Assembly: GCF_005747095.1 (NCBI RefSeq)
Contig: NZ_SWLG01000025.1
Span: 1-51,039, forward strand
Length of the DNA stretch: 51,039 nt
Direction: 5' to 3'
DNA from: Exobacillus caeni
Lineage (GTDB): Bacteria; Bacillota; Bacilli; Bacillales; Guptibacillaceae
Below, piece after piece: positions 25,978-36,645 of the stretch (position 1 is its first letter; each line of letters begins with the position of its first letter). Made by a program: the position numbers and the translations under genes. The notes below the pieces were generated by a model that searched no databases, was not told the DNA's origin, and saw only the letters and a list, made by a program, of their open reading frames with translations.

Positions 25978-26250
25978 ATGATTAAAATATCGGAGTTCCA
26001 GGTGAAGGATGTTGTAAATGTTTCAAACGGGAAGAAATTAGGACAGATCGCAGACCTGGAGATCAATCTAACGACCGGAAAGATTGAAGCGATTGTTATT
26101 CCGGGTACAGGCAAGATGATGGGTTTTTTTGCAAGGGAAAGTGATATTGTTATACCATGGAGAAACATCGTTAAGATTGGTTCCGATGTGATTTTAGTTC
26201 GTCATTATGATACAGGCAACGGAGAACAAACTTATCCAAAAGAGTCATAG
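25978..26250 (+). CDS. ylmC: YlmC/YmxH family PRC-barrel protein
   Basis: A 90-residue soluble protein made of one PRC-barrel domain: IKISEFQVKDVVNVSNGKKLG at the start, a central IEAIVIPGTGK strand pair, and VIPWRNIVKIGSDVILV. The YlmC/YmxH family is restricted to spore formers and is listed as sporulation-related; a molecular function is not known to me. It is usually encoded between sigG and ylmD, as here. AAAGGCAGGC precedes the ATG. Its stop codon lies inside the stem of the downstream terminator. Confidence 0.88.
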   Translation: MIKISEFQVKDVVNVSNGKKLGQIADLEINLTTGKIEAIVIPGTGKMMGFFARESDIVIPWRNIVKIGSDVILVRHYDTGNGEQTYPKES

Positions 26251-26265
26251 AGGACTCTTTTGTTT
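26238..26265 (+). terminator. Terminator after ylmC
   Basis: AAAAGAGTC (26238-26246) pairs with GACTCTTTT (26253-26261) around ATAGAG, followed by a T-rich run. Confidence 0.85.
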
Positions 26266-26332
26266 ATTTTTACAGAAAAAAATGCGATTTCATCCATTGT
26301 TTGGAATTTGATCGCAAACAATGTTCCTTATG

Positions 26333-26363
26333 TTCAACACAATATGATAAAATAAGTTATAAT
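26333..26363 (+). promoter_or_regulatory. Possible SigA promoter for ylmD
   Basis: TATAAT at 26358-26363 with TTCAAC 19 bp upstream (26333-26338). The spacing is long, but the -10 is perfect and it follows the ylmC terminator. Confidence 0.4.
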
Positions 26364-26392
26364 TATATGTTAATTAGGTAAGGAGTGTCGAA

Positions 26393-27214
26393 GTGAGTAA
26401 AGAGCCTTTTCAGCAAAAAGACCCTTCTTATTATGAACTTACTGAATGGGTATCCGAAAACAAACTCGTAGCAGGCATTACCACTCGCAAGAACGGATAC
26501 AGTGATGCCCCGTATACTGAACTCAATATGGGATTGCATGTTGGTGATAAACATGAGCATGTTCTTAAAAACAGAGAGCATCTTGCAGACCTTTTGTCGT
26601 TCCGGCTGGATCACTGGGTTATCAGTGAACAAGTCCATGGCGGAAACATTCAAAAAGTAGGCAAAAAAGAGCGGGGGAATGGTGCAAGGAACCTGGACAC
26701 TGTTATCCCTTCAGTGGATGGCTTATACACCAATGAGCCGGAAGTGATGCTAGGAGCATTCTATGCAGATTGCGTTCCAATTTTTTTCTATTCTCCAGAT
26801 TACAGCTATGTTGGAATTGCTCATGCAGGCTGGCGGGGAACGACTGAAAATATTGCCGGCAACATGGTTAATGCCTGGAAAAAAGAAGGAGTTCCGGCTG
26901 ACCGGGTTTATGCTGTAATCGGTCCTTCTATCGGCAGTTGCTGTTATGAGGTTGACCAAAACGTAAGTGATGCAGTTAGGAATGTTCTCAGGAATCAGGA
27001 GCCCTTTCCTTTTACAGAACATATGCCTGGAAAATTTATGCTTGATCTAAAAGAGGCCAATCGCTTAATACTTGCCAATAACGGAATTCCTGAAGATCAA
27101 ATATTCGTAACAGAGTATTGTACAGGCTGCCAGACTGATATTTTTTATTCACATAGAAATGAAGGCGGAAAAACAGGCCGTATGTTAAGTTTTATTGGAT
27201 TAAGGGAGGCTTGA
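26393..27214 (+). CDS. ylmD: YlmD, PgeF/YfiH-family copper-site protein
   Basis: Multicopper-oxidase-like protein of the YfiH/DUF152 family, 273 aa. Conserved metal and active-site blocks are visible: EQVHGGNI (about 79-86), [11 protein letters not shown] (about 122-132), IAHAGWRGT (about 141-149) and [11 protein letters not shown] (about 175-185). E. coli PgeF (YfiH) hydrolyses mis-incorporated L-Ser from peptidoglycan precursors, and other members act on purine nucleosides; which applies here cannot be told. GTG start after AAGGAGTG. The ylmE gene begins eight bases after its stop. Confidence 0.85.
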   Translation: MSKEPFQQKDPSYYELTEWVSENKLVAGITTRKNGYSDAPYTELNMGLHVGDKHEHVLKNREHLADLLSFRLDHWVISEQVHGGNIQKVGKKERGNGARNLDTVIPSVDGLYTNEPEVMLGAFYADCVPIFFYSPDYSYVGIAHAGWRGTTENIAGNMVNAWKKEGVPADRVYAVIGPSIGSCCYEVDQNVSDAVRNVLRNQEPFPFTEHMPGKFMLDLKEANRLILANNGIPEDQIFVTEYCTGCQTDIFYSHRNEGGKTGRMLSFIGLREA

Positions 27215-27221
27215 TCATCAA

Positions 27222-27899
27222 GTGTCAGTAAGAGAAAACTTAGAAGCGATTAAAAAGCAAATCGAAGTTGCATGTACAAAGAATAACAGAAATTCAGATG
27301 AAGTTAATATAATTGCAGTAACGAAGTATGTCTCTATTAAAACAGCAGAAGAAGCACTCGAATCAGGCGTTGAGCATCTTGGTGAGAGCCGGGATTTTGG
27401 ATTGCTAGAAAAGTATGAGGCCTTAGGAGAAAAACCTGTTTGGCATTTTATTGGCACTCTGCAGTCCAGAAAGGTTAAAGATATAATCGGTAAGGTCGAT
27501 TATATTCATTCCCTGGACAGGCTTTCACTCGCAAAAGAGATCCAGAAACGAGCCGAAGGAAAAGTTCGTTGTTTTGTCCAGGTTAATATTTCAGAAGAAA
27601 GTTCTAAACATGGGCTTTCAAAAGAGGATGCACTGACATTTATAAAACAGTTAGAAAGGTTTTCATCAATCGAAGTAGTTGGTTTAATGACGATGGCTCC
27701 TCATACTGATGATAAAGAAAGCATCAGGACAGTGTTTAGAGAATTAAAAGAATTGCAAGAAGAAGTCAAACGGTTACATTTGCCTTATGCTCCATGCAAT
27801 GAGCTTTCCATGGGAATGTCGAATGATTTTGAAATTGCGGTTGAAGAAGGAGCTACATTTGTTCGGATCGGAACTGCGCTCGTTGGAAAGGAACTATAA
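27222..27899 (+). CDS. ylmE: YggS/PLPBP family pyridoxal phosphate homeostasis protein
   Basis: Single-domain pyridoxal-phosphate-binding TIM barrel that keeps vitamin B6 and amino-acid pools balanced. The PLP lysine lies in IIAVTKYVS near residue 36. Other family blocks are [10 protein letters not shown] (about 83-92), [14 protein letters not shown] (about 125-138), LMTMAPH (about 158) and the C-terminal VRIGTALVG that binds the phosphate. The 225-aa length is typical. GTG start after GGGAGG; it lies between ylmD and sepF in the order kept by most Firmicutes. Confidence 0.93.
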   Translation: MSVRENLEAIKKQIEVACTKNNRNSDEVNIIAVTKYVSIKTAEEALESGVEHLGESRDFGLLEKYEALGEKPVWHFIGTLQSRKVKDIIGKVDYIHSLDRLSLAKEIQKRAEGKVRCFVQVNISEESSKHGLSKEDALTFIKQLERFSSIEVVGLMTMAPHTDDKESIRTVFRELKELQEEVKRLHLPYAPCNELSMGMSNDFEIAVEEGATFVRIGTALVGKEL

Positions 27900-27936
27900 A
27901 AACGTGCTTTGTTAGCATTAAGGAGGTTCTCTAAAA

Positions 27937-28371
27937 ATGGGAATTAAGACGAAGTTCAAACAGTTTTTTGAGCTTGATGATGAAACCGTAGAGTTGGAAG
28001 AATATGAAGAAGAGTATGATGACTTCGAAGAAGAGGAGTATGAAACTTCCCGGTCAAGGAAAAAACAGAATAAACAAAATGTCGTTAGTTTGCAAAGCGT
28101 ACATAAAAGCTCTAAAGTTGTATTAGTAGAACCAAGAATGTACGCAGAAGCTCAGGATATTGCGGATCAGATCAAGAATCGCAGGTCAGTTATCATGAAT
28201 TTACAACAGCTTCCTCACGACCAGGCAATACGTATAGTCGATTTCATGAGCGGAACTGTGTATGCAGTTGGCGGTGATATACAAAAGCTTGGGCCTGATA
28301 CATTTATGTGTACACCGGATAATGTAGAAATCACAGGAAACATTTCAGACTTTATTAGCAACAATGATTAG
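27937..28371 (+). CDS. sepF: Cell division protein SepF
   Basis: SepF tethers FtsZ filaments to the membrane and shapes the septum, in part redundantly with FtsA. N-terminal amphipathic helix ([12 protein letters not shown], 2-13) for membrane binding, an acidic low-complexity linker (about 14-45), and a C-terminal DUF552 domain (about 62-140) with [17 protein letters not shown] and [19 protein letters not shown]. Length 144 aa (152 in B. subtilis). ATG start after AAGGAGG. Its FtsZ partner is encoded about 5 kb upstream. Confidence 0.96.
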   Translation: MGIKTKFKQFFELDDETVELEEYEEEYDDFEEEEYETSRSRKKQNKQNVVSLQSVHKSSKVVLVEPRMYAEAQDIADQIKNRRSVIMNLQQLPHDQAIRIVDFMSGTVYAVGGDIQKLGPDTFMCTPDNVEITGNISDFISNND

Positions 28372-28388
28372 TTAGGATGGTGAAGTAG

Positions 28389-28646
28389 TTGAACATAGCT
28401 GTGCTCTTAGCTGAGATAATCAATATCTATTCATGGATTTTAATCATTTACATCTTTATGTCATGGGTACCGAACGCCCGCGAATCAACATTCGGACAAA
28501 TTATGGCATCCATTTGCGAACCTTATCTGGCGCCTTTTAGAAAGTTTATTCCTCCTCTTGGAATGATTGATATTTCTCCTATCGTTGCTATTTTCGCATT
28601 GAACTTTGCACGATATGGCGTCTTTGCTATATTCGGCATGTTTTAA
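28389..28646 (+). CDS. ylmG: YggT-family membrane protein YlmG
   Basis: An 85-residue membrane protein with two hydrophobic segments (about 3-26 and 60-82) flanking a loop containing [11 protein letters not shown] and [14 protein letters not shown], the YggT-family signature. Homologues affect cell shape, osmotic stress or, in plastids, nucleoid distribution; the molecular role is unsettled. The start is TTG 28389 with GGATGGTG upstream. It lies between sepF and ylmH, the standard order in Firmicutes. Confidence 0.92.
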   Translation: MNIAVLLAEIINIYSWILIIYIFMSWVPNARESTFGQIMASICEPYLAPFRKFIPPLGMIDISPIVAIFALNFARYGVFAIFGMF

Positions 28647-28657
28647 GGTATAAAGTA

Positions 28658-29431
28658 ATGTCTATCTATGAACACTTCCGAAAAGAAGAACGGTCGTTCG
28701 TTGATAAGGTGCTAGAATGGCAGCTTGATGTCAAAAATCGATACGCTCCAAAGCTGACTGATTTTCTCGATCCTCGTGAACGTTTGATCTTGTCACAAGT
28801 AATCGGTAACGACCCTGAAGTCCAGCTGGAATTCAGGGGAGGTACTGATGGTGCTGAGCGGATGAGAGCCCTCCTGGCACCTCCTTATTTTGAAATAAAG
28901 GAAGAAGATTTTGAGCTTGCATTGCTCTCTGTAAATTATCCAAGCAAGTTTGTGACTTTAACACATCGGAACGTTCTTGGTTCGTTGATGAGTATTGGAT
29001 TGAAGAGAGCAAAGTTTGGGGACATAGTTCTTGCAAAAGAAGAAGTGCAAATGGTTGTTGCAAGAGAAATTGTAGATTATGTACGATTAAATTTAACATC
29101 GATCGGCAAAGCTACTGTTTCTTTAGATGAAATCCCTTTTTCAAAGGCCATAAAAGCTGAGAAAGACTGGACCGAGGAAACTGGAACAGTATCAAGCATG
29201 AGGCTGGACACAGTTCTGGCTGAAATATATAACCTATCAAGAAGCAAAGCTTCAACTTACATACAGGGAGAAATGGCAAAGGTGAATTGGAAAATTGCCA
29301 GCCAGCCTTCTTTTGAGATTGAAGAACAAGATATTCTTTCGTTAAGAGGATATGGAAGAAGTAAGATTATTTCCATAGAAGGAAAAACAAAAAAAGAAAA
29401 ATGGCGAATAATATTTGGCAGACAAAAATAG
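28658..29431 (+). CDS. ylmH: S4-domain RNA-binding protein YlmH
   Basis: Cytosolic RNA-binding protein, 257 aa. The C-terminal S4 domain (about 181-245) shows SSMRLDTVLAEIYNLSRSKASTYIQGEMAKVN, and an N-terminal domain of about 160 residues has LDPRERLILSQVIGNDP. B. subtilis YlmH acts in ribosome quality control on 50S subunits carrying stalled peptidyl-tRNA, in parallel with RqcH, which is also in this window (46064-47773). The ribosome site is weak (AAGG 11 bases before the ATG). Next to divIVA as in all Bacillus. Confidence 0.92.
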   Translation: MSIYEHFRKEERSFVDKVLEWQLDVKNRYAPKLTDFLDPRERLILSQVIGNDPEVQLEFRGGTDGAERMRALLAPPYFEIKEEDFELALLSVNYPSKFVTLTHRNVLGSLMSIGLKRAKFGDIVLAKEEVQMVVAREIVDYVRLNLTSIGKATVSLDEIPFSKAIKAEKDWTEETGTVSSMRLDTVLAEIYNLSRSKASTYIQGEMAKVNWKIASQPSFEIEEQDILSLRGYGRSKIISIEGKTKKEKWRIIFGRQK

Positions 29432-29462
29432 TTTTGTAAATTAAAAGGGAAAGCGAAGACTA

Positions 29463-29482
29463 CTGTCGAAATACAGTATAAT
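29463..29482 (+). promoter_or_regulatory. Possible divIVA promoter within a dyad
   Basis: TACTGT and ACAGTA form an inverted repeat around CGAAAT, ending in TATAAT (29477-29482). No good -35 is present, and the gap is only 79 bp. Confidence 0.35.
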
Positions 29483-29510
29483 TAACAGAGTATTACGGAG
29501 GTGGCTTATA

Positions 29511-30014
29511 TTGCCTTTAACACCATTAGATATTCATAACAAAGAATTTACACGCGGCTTTCGCGGCTATGATGAAGACGAAGTGAATGAGTTTCTTGAT
29601 CAGGTGATCAAAGATTATGAAACCATCATTAGGGAGAAAAAAGAGTTAGAAGAACGGGTCCGTTCGATGGAAGAGAGACTCGGTCATTTTTCAAATCTTG
29701 AAGAGACGCTTAACAAATCCATTGTTATTGCGCAGGAAACTGCAGAAGATGTTAAGCATAATGCCAGCAAGGAAGCACGCCTCATTTTGAAAGAAGCAGA
29801 AAAGAACGCTGACCGCATTATAAATGATTCGCTTGCTAAATCAAGAAAGATCTCGATGGAAATCGAAGAGTTGAAAAAACAGGCAGCTGTTTATCGCACG
29901 CGCTTTCGCATGCTGATCGAAGCGCAGCTTGAAATGCTTAATAATGAGGATTGGGACGGGCTTTCAGCGCCAGTCGAGGAAGAAGAAGAACGCCATATTG
30001 AAGAAAACGTTTAA
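29511..30014 (+). CDS. divIVA: Cell division initiation protein DivIVA
   Basis: Coiled-coil protein that binds negatively curved membrane at poles and new septa, recruiting MinJ/MinCD and, in sporulation, RacA. The N-terminal lipid-binding domain contains FRGYDEDEVNEFLDQV with Phe17 and Arg18, the residues that insert into and contact the membrane in B. subtilis. Two coiled coils follow (about 25-60 and 70-140). The start is TTG 29511 after a strong GGAGGTG. Length 167 aa (164 in B. subtilis). An acidic tail (EEEEERHIEE) ends the protein. Confidence 0.97.
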   Translation: MPLTPLDIHNKEFTRGFRGYDEDEVNEFLDQVIKDYETIIREKKELEERVRSMEERLGHFSNLEETLNKSIVIAQETAEDVKHNASKEARLILKEAEKNADRIINDSLAKSRKISMEIEELKKQAAVYRTRFRMLIEAQLEMLNNEDWDGLSAPVEEEEERHIEENV

Positions 30015-30059
30015 TTAAGTTGGACTTATCTTTATTTTTGCGTTATTATTTTATTATTG

Positions 30060-30089
30060 TTGACGATTCAATAACTTTTTAATTATACT
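30060..30089 (+). promoter_or_regulatory. SigA promoter for ileS
   Basis: TTGACG at 30060-30065, an 18-bp spacer and TATACT at 30084-30089, directly upstream of the T-box. Confidence 0.75.
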
Positions 30090-30099
30090 GTAAATTAAC

Positions 30100-30317
30100 A
30101 ACCAAATGGAAACAAACAAAGATGGGGACAGTACTTTTTCTAATCTTTACACAGCGAGCCGGGGGGTGGTGAAAGCCCGGTGTAAAAGGAAAAAGGAAGA
30201 TCACCCCGGAGTTCCATGCCGAAAAAAGAGTAGGACATGGCGTTGATTCACGTTACGAATATAAGCGAACATTATTTCTTCTTCGGGAATAGTGTTTACC
30301 AGGGTGGTACCGCGGGT
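30100..30317 (+). promoter_or_regulatory. T-box riboswitch, isoleucine type
   Basis: Leader RNA that senses uncharged tRNA-Ile and then lets transcription continue into ileS. The Stem I block GCGAGCCGGGGGGTGGTG is near 30153-30170, the specifier codon ATC (Ile) sits at about 30200-30202 in GGAAGATCACC, and the T-box AGGGTGGTACCGCG is at 30301-30314, whose TGGT pairs with the tRNA NCCA end. The terminator follows at once. Confidence 0.93.
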
Positions 30318-30360
30318 AACCTTCTCGTCCCTATTTTGGGATGGGAAGGTTTTTTGTTTT
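30318..30360 (+). terminator. T-box regulated terminator
   Basis: AACCTTCTCGTCCC (30318-30331) pairs with GGGATGGGAAGGTT (30338-30351) around TATTTT, followed by a T run. The antiterminator formed by the T-box competes with it. Confidence 0.92.
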
Positions 30361-30407
30361 TTATTTTAGGTTATACTGAACAGATAAATTCAGGGAGGAC
30401 AAGGGAA

Positions 30408-33164
30408 ATGAGCTATAAAGATACACTTTTGATGCCACGTACAGAATTCCCGATGCGCGGCAACTTACCGAACAAAGAACCCGACATGCAAAAACAATGG
30501 GAAGATGAAAAAATGTATGAGAAAGTCCAGGAAAGAACGAAAGGAAGACCTCTTTACGTTTTACACGATGGACCTCCATATGCAAACGGGGATATTCATA
30601 TCGGGCATGCAGAGAACAAAGTCCTAAAAGATATGATCGTCCGTTATAAATCGATGAATGGATTTCATGCTCCATATGTGCCAGGCTGGGATACACACGG
30701 CCTGCCGATCGAAACCGCGTTAACGAAAAAAGGAGTCAATCGAAAAGAGCTATCGGTAGCTGAGTTTAGAAAGCTATGTGCTGAGTATGCCCTTGAGCAG
30801 GTTGACCGCCAGCGAGAACAATTTAAGAGACTCGGTGTACGCGGGGATTGGGATAATCCTTATATCACATTGAAACCTGAATATGAAGCCCAACAAATTA
30901 AAGTGTTTGGCGAAATGGCGAACAAGGGATATATTTATAAAGATAAAAAGACTGTATATTGGTCTCCAACATCTGAGTCAGCGTTAGCAGAAGCGGAAAT
31001 CGAGTACTATGATAAACGTTCTCCTTCTATTTTTGTTGCGTTTAAAGTAAAGGATGGAAAAGGCGTTCTAGAGGGTGATGAGCAGTTTATCATCTGGACG
31101 ACAACACCATGGACAATTCCGGCAAACCTTGCTATCTCACTTAATTCTGATTACGATTACAGCGTTCTTAAGGTAAATGACCAAAAATACATTGTGGCTT
31201 CCGGTCTTGTTGAGCAGTTGGCTGAGCAGTTTGAATGGAACGATGTAGAAGAAATCAAAAAAGTAAAAGGAAAAGACCTTGAAATGGTTACAGCGAGCCA
31301 TCCGTTTTACGACCGTGAATCTCTGGTCGTTCTTGGGGACCATGTCACTCTCGATGCTGGAACAGGCTGTGTTCACACGGCGCCTGGCCATGGGCAAGAT
31401 GACTACTTTGTCGGGAAAAAATATGGTCTGGAGGTACTTTGCACAGTTGATGAAAAAGGTGTGTTCACGGACGAGGCACCCGGGTTCGAAGGTATGTTTT
31501 ATGACAAAGCAAACAAGCCGATCACCGAAAAGCTTGAAGAAGTCGGGGCTTTAGTAAAACTGAACTTTATCACTCACTCGTATCCGCATGATTGGCGTAC
31601 GAAAAAACCGATCATTTTCCGTGCAACTGAACAATGGTTTGCGTCGATTAAGCAATTCAGAGAAGAATTGCTGCAAGCAGTTAAAGATGTGAAGTGGCAT
31701 CCGAGCTGGGGAGAAACCCGTTTGTTCAACATGGTGAAAGATCGTGAAGACTGGTGTATTTCACGTCAGCGTGCATGGGGTGTACCGATTCCTGTATTCT
31801 ACGGGGAAAATGGAAAGCCGATCATCACAAAAGAAACAATCGATCATATTTCTGAACTGTTTAGAGAACATGGTTCTAACATCTGGTATGAATGGGATGC
31901 GAAGGATCTTCTTCCTGAAGGATTCACTTCTGAACATAGCCCGAACGGGGAGTTCAGAAAAGAATTGGATATCATGGATGTTTGGTTTGATTCAGGTTCT
32001 TCCCATCAAGCGGTTCTTGTAGAAAGAGACGAACTCGAACGTCCTGCTGATCTTTATCTTGAAGGTTCTGACCAATATCGCGGATGGTTTAACTCATCCC
32101 TTTCTACGTCGGTAGCGGTGACTGGCAAAGCGCCATACAAAGCGATTGTCAGCCATGGATTCGTTTTAGATGGTGAAGGAAAGAAAATGAGTAAATCACT
32201 TGGCAACGTAATGGTTCCTAACGATGTTATGAAACAATTGGGAGCGGATATCCTTCGCCTGTGGGTGTCATCTGCAGACTATCAGGCTGATGTGCGTGTT
32301 TCGGATGAAATTTTAAAACAAGTAGCAGAAGTATACCGTAAAATCCGTAACACATTCCGCTTCATGCTTGGAAACCTGAATGGCTTTGATCCTAAAGCTC
32401 ATACAGTTGCTAAAGATCAGTTGAATGAAGTTGACCAATACATGCTTGTAAGATTGAATAAATTGATCGACAGAGTAAAAACGGCATATGATGAGTATCA
32501 ATTCTCTACGGTTTATAATGCGATCCATAACTTCTGTACGATTGATCTAAGTTCTTTCTATCTTGATATCGCAAAAGATACGTTATATGTAGAACATGAG
32601 GATCATCCGGACCGCCGTTCTATCCAGACGGTGCTTTACGAAACAGTAACTGCTCTTGCGAAGTTATTGTCACCTATCATCCCGCATACGGCAGAAGAGG
32701 TCTGGAAATACATCCCGGGTATTGAAGAAGAAGCTGTACAGCTTTCCGATATGCCTGAAGCTGATCTTTCTGCAGATACTAGCGAGCTTGAGAAAAAGTG
32801 GGATGCATTCATGGAACTTCGCGATGATGTCCTGAAAGCACTTGAAGTAGCCCGTAATGAGAAAGTGATCGGAAAGTCACTGACCGCTAAAGTCAGCATT
32901 TATGCAAACGAAAATGCGAAACAGCTGCTTTCTGATTTCTCAAGATTGGATAAATTGTTCATCGTTTCTGCTGTAGAGATGGCGGGAGCCAAACAAGACG
33001 CTCCGTCAAATGCACAGCAATTCAGTGACGTAGCAATCGTTGTTGAAGCTGCAGAAGGCGAAACATGTGACCGCTGCTGGGTAGTAACACCAACAGTCGG
33101 CCAGGATGAAGAACACCCAGGACTCTGTCACGACTGTGCCGAAACAGTAAAGAAATATTATTAA
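30408..33164 (+). CDS. ileS: Isoleucyl-tRNA synthetase
   Basis: Class I synthetase that charges tRNA-Ile. Motif HIGH is at residues 64-67, KMSKS near 593-597, and the editing (CP1) domain lies between them with [12 protein letters not shown] near 330. The C-terminal zinc site CDRCW...CHDC closes the protein. ATG 30408 is chosen because GGGAGGA lies upstream and the 918-aa product matches B. subtilis IleS (921); the frame stays open upstream to 30237, but that part is T-box leader and terminator. The short zinc-bearing bacterial form suggests the mupirocin-sensitive type. Confidence 0.97.
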   Translation: MSYKDTLLMPRTEFPMRGNLPNKEPDMQKQWEDEKMYEKVQERTKGRPLYVLHDGPPYANGDIHIGHAENKVLKDMIVRYKSMNGFHAPYVPGWDTHGLPIETALTKKGVNRKELSVAEFRKLCAEYALEQVDRQREQFKRLGVRGDWDNPYITLKPEYEAQQIKVFGEMANKGYIYKDKKTVYWSPTSESALAEAEIEYYDKRSPSIFVAFKVKDGKGVLEGDEQFIIWTTTPWTIPANLAISLNSDYDYSVLKVNDQKYIVASGLVEQLAEQFEWNDVEEIKKVKGKDLEMVTASHPFYDRESLVVLGDHVTLDAGTGCVHTAPGHGQDDYFVGKKYGLEVLCTVDEKGVFTDEAPGFEGMFYDKANKPITEKLEEVGALVKLNFITHSYPHDWRTKKPIIFRATEQWFASIKQFREELLQAVKDVKWHPSWGETRLFNMVKDREDWCISRQRAWGVPIPVFYGENGKPIITKETIDHISELFREHGSNIWYEWDAKDLLPEGFTSEHSPNGEFRKELDIMDVWFDSGSSHQAVLVERDELERPADLYLEGSDQYRGWFNSSLSTSVAVTGKAPYKAIVSHGFVLDGEGKKMSKSLGNVMVPNDVMKQLGADILRLWVSSADYQADVRVSDEILKQVAEVYRKIRNTFRFMLGNLNGFDPKAHTVAKDQLNEVDQYMLVRLNKLIDRVKTAYDEYQFSTVYNAIHNFCTIDLSSFYLDIAKDTLYVEHEDHPDRRSIQTVLYETVTALAKLLSPIIPHTAEEVWKYIPGIEEEAVQLSDMPEADLSADTSELEKKWDAFMELRDDVLKALEVARNEKVIGKSLTAKVSIYANENAKQLLSDFSRLDKLFIVSAVEMAGAKQDAPSNAQQFSDVAIVVEAAEGETCDRCWVVTPTVGQDEEHPGLCHDCAETVKKYY

Positions 33165-33173
33165 GAAATACAG

Positions 33174-33202
33174 AGCACTCAACTCCACGTTGAGTGCTTT
33201 TT
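33174..33202 (+). terminator. Terminator after ileS
   Basis: AGCACTCAAC pairs perfectly with GTTGAGTGCT around TCCAC, followed by TTTT. Confidence 0.88.
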
Positions 33203-33304
33203 AATGAAATATTATATTAAGGCAAGTAGTTTTGGACTTAAAATAATAAGACTCCAAAGAGCTGCCATGGAGAGCAAAAAAATGCTGTTCATCACCACTT
33301 GCAA

Positions 33305-33333
33305 TTGTATGAGAAAACCTACTGTGCTAAAAT
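33305..33333 (+). promoter_or_regulatory. SigA promoter for lspA
   Basis: TTGTAT (33305-33310), 17-bp spacer, TAAAAT (33328-33333), with a TGC extension before the -10. It lies 35 bp before the lspA start. Confidence 0.65.
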
Positions 33334-33368
33334 GCATAGGTAACGAAGAACTGATCGGGGGAGCGAAC

Positions 33369-33830
33369 GTGTGGAAATATCTTATCGCGTTGCTGGTTAT
33401 AATAGTAGACCAGTGGACGAAATGGCTCGTAGTTAAAAACATGGAACTGGGTGAACGTATTACCGTGATACAAGACTTCCTGTATCTCACATCCCATCGA
33501 AACAGGGGAGCTGCCTGGGGAATCCTCCAGGGGCAAATGTGGTTTTTTTACATTATTACCATCGTAGTCGTCATTGCAATCTTATATTACATGAGACAGT
33601 ACAGAACTAATCGATTTATAAGCTTTGTTTTAGCGTTAATACTCGGAGGGGCGGCCGGAAACTTTATCGATCGTATCTGGCGCGGAGAAGTGGTAGATTT
33701 TGTCGACACTTATATTTTCTCCTATGATTATCCGATCTTTAATGTAGCCGATTCAGCCCTTGTTGTAGGCGTAGTTCTAATTATTATTGCTTCATTGTTT
33801 GAAGGTAAAAAAGCTGAGGGTGAATCATGA
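33369..33830 (+). CDS. lspA: Lipoprotein signal peptidase II
   Basis: LspA removes the signal peptide from diacylglyceryl-prolipoproteins in the membrane. Four membrane segments (about 3-20, 57-74, 83-98 and 125-147). The catalytic aspartates are Asp101 (GNFIDR) and Asp128 (NVADSA), matching 102 and 129 of B. subtilis. The start is GTG 33369 with GGGGGAG 5 bases upstream; 153 aa is the family length. The open frame extends upstream to 33204 through the promoter, which argues against that longer form. lspA overlaps ylyB by four bases (ATGA). Confidence 0.95.
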   Translation: MWKYLIALLVIIVDQWTKWLVVKNMELGERITVIQDFLYLTSHRNRGAAWGILQGQMWFFYIITIVVVIAILYYMRQYRTNRFISFVLALILGGAAGNFIDRIWRGEVVDFVDTYIFSYDYPIFNVADSALVVGVVLIIIASLFEGKKAEGES

Positions 33831-34738
33831 TGGAAAACTTTACATTTAAAATTGATACACAACATAAAGGCCAGCGCCTGGACAAGATTCTTCCTTCCTT
33901 TGAAGATGACTGGTCAAGGACACAGGTCCAGCAATGGATAAAAGATGATTTAGTAAAAGTGAATGGGGACTCTGTAAAAGGAAATTATAAAGTTAATGAA
34001 GGGGACAGCATCTCCGTTTCCGTTCCAGAGCCGGAACCGCTTGAAGTGGTTCCTGAGCAGATGGATTTAGAGATTCTCTATGAAGACCAGGACGTTCTGG
34101 TCGTAAACAAACCCAGGGGAATGGTGGTACATCCTGCACCCGGCCATTATAGCGGAACCCTTGTAAATGGGTTGATGGCACAAATAAAAGATTTGTCTGG
34201 AATAAATGGGATACTGCGGCCTGGAATCGTACACCGTATCGATAAAGATACATCCGGTCTTTTGATGGTGGCTAAGAATGACAGAGCGCATGAATCACTT
34301 GTAAAACAGCTACAGGCTAAAACGGTAAATAGAAAGTATTGCGCTATTGTCCATGGTGTTGTCCAACATGATGTAGGGACAATCGATGCACCGATCGGCA
34401 GGGATAAAGAAGACCGCCAGAGTATGACCGTGACGAATGAAAACAGCAAGGATGCTGTTACGCACTTTAAAGTGCTCGAGCGTTTTTCGAATTATTCGTA
34501 TGTGGAATGCAAATTAGAAACGGGCAGAACCCATCAGATTCGGGTTCATATGAAGTATATTGACCATCCTGTTGCGGGCGATCCTAAGTACGGTCCGAGA
34601 AAAACGCTGCCGATCCAGGGCCAGGCACTACACGCAGGTGTTCTCGGATTCGAGCATCCGGTAACTGGAAAGTGGCTTGAGTTTGAAAAAGAAATTCCTG
34701 AAGATATGGTGAAATTGCTAGAAAACCTTCGGAAGTGA
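33827..34738 (+). CDS. ylyB: RluD-type 23S rRNA pseudouridine synthase YlyB
   Basis: Converts uridine to pseudouridine in large-subunit rRNA (RluA/RluD family). N-terminal S4 domain (about 12-75: [11 protein letters not shown] and [13 protein letters not shown]) and a catalytic domain with [10 protein letters not shown] near residues 137-146, where the aspartate is the catalytic nucleophile. [11 protein letters not shown] near 233-243 is the second family block. ATG 33827 overlaps the lspA stop; ATG 33830 is one codon later and equally possible. 303 aa, as in B. subtilis. Confidence 0.92.
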   Translation: MMENFTFKIDTQHKGQRLDKILPSFEDDWSRTQVQQWIKDDLVKVNGDSVKGNYKVNEGDSISVSVPEPEPLEVVPEQMDLEILYEDQDVLVVNKPRGMVVHPAPGHYSGTLVNGLMAQIKDLSGINGILRPGIVHRIDKDTSGLLMVAKNDRAHESLVKQLQAKTVNRKYCAIVHGVVQHDVGTIDAPIGRDKEDRQSMTVTNENSKDAVTHFKVLERFSNYSYVECKLETGRTHQIRVHMKYIDHPVAGDPKYGPRKTLPIQGQALHAGVLGFEHPVTGKWLEFEKEIPEDMVKLLENLRK

Positions 34739-34748
34739 AAATCCCCCG

Positions 34749-34777
34749 TTGACATTCAAGTGCTGCTTTGAGATACT
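34749..34777 (+). promoter_or_regulatory. SigA promoter of the pyr operon
   Basis: Consensus TTGACA at 34749-34754, 17-bp spacer and GATACT at 34772-34777. Transcription would start near 34784, just before the first PyrR attenuator. Confidence 0.8.
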
Positions 34778-34792
34778 TAATCCAAGTTAATA

Positions 34793-34892
34793 ACCTTTAA
34801 CTACAGTCCCGTGAGGCTGAGAAGGATGATTAGTGACGGATAGGATACTTATGCCTTCACAACCCTTTTGCCTGCGGCAGAAGGGTTTTTTA
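34793..34892 (+). promoter_or_regulatory. PyrR attenuator 1 (5' leader of pyrR)
   Basis: The PyrR-binding loop ACAGTCCCGTGAGGCTGAGAAGG (34803-34825) has the conserved TCC-N-GAGGCT core, closed by CCTT/AAGG. The terminator AACCCTT...AAGGGTT (34861-34887) with a T run follows. When UMP is high, PyrR holds the upstream stem and the terminator forms. Confidence 0.9.
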
Positions 34893-34919
34893 TTTGAAGC
34901 GGGAACATTAGGGGAATGA

Positions 34920-35471
<552 letters not shown>

Positions 35472-35595
35472 AACTGCCCTTTTAAAATAGTCCAGAGAGG
35501 CTGCAAGGGGAGGAACAAGGATCACAGAAACCGCCGGGAGCGGGAGACGTGTATTCTGTAACCTCTTTGCATAGGGCAAAGAGGTTTTTTGTTGC
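35472..35595 (+). promoter_or_regulatory. PyrR attenuator 2
   Basis: AGTCCAGAGAGGCT (35489-35502) is the classic PyrR loop, closed by GCCCTT and AAGGGG. The terminator AACCTCTTTGC...GCAAAGAGGTT (35560-35586) with six T follows. No gene follows; attenuator 3 begins about 10 bases later. Confidence 0.92.
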
Positions 35596-35603
35596 AAAAT
35601 AAA

Positions 35604-35713
35604 ATAGCTACCCTTTAATCATGTCCAGTGAGACATTGAAAGGGTGAAGGAATCCGCGTGAGTCGTACGCCTTTTCTGCACCCTTACTATTAAGTCAGGG
35701 TGCATTTTTTATA
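35604..35713 (+). promoter_or_regulatory. PyrR attenuator 3
   Basis: TGTCCAGTGAGACA (35622-35635) is the PyrR loop, closed by ACCCTTT and AAAGGGT. The terminator TGCACCCT...AGGGTGCA (35677-35704) with a T run follows, 32 bases before pyrB. Confidence 0.9.
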
Positions 35714-35714
35714 G

Positions 35715-36644
<930 letters not shown>

Positions 36645-36645
36645 G

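Larger units (their letters stand above)
30015..30407 (+). other. divIVA-ileS gap holding promoter and T-box leader
   Basis: A 393-bp gap without a gene. Its content is a SigA promoter (30060-30089), an isoleucine T-box leader (about 30100-30317), an intrinsic terminator (30318-30360) and the ribosome site GGGAGGA of ileS. Confidence 0.85.

Noticed and set aside
30237-30407. 57-residue N-terminal extension of IleS
   Set aside because: The open frame runs through the T-box and its terminator. The product from ATG 30408 has the right length and a good ribosome site.
33204-33368. 55-residue N-terminal extension of LspA
   Set aside because: It covers the lspA promoter and has no ribosome site; LspA homologues start with the first membrane segment, as the GTG 33369 product does.
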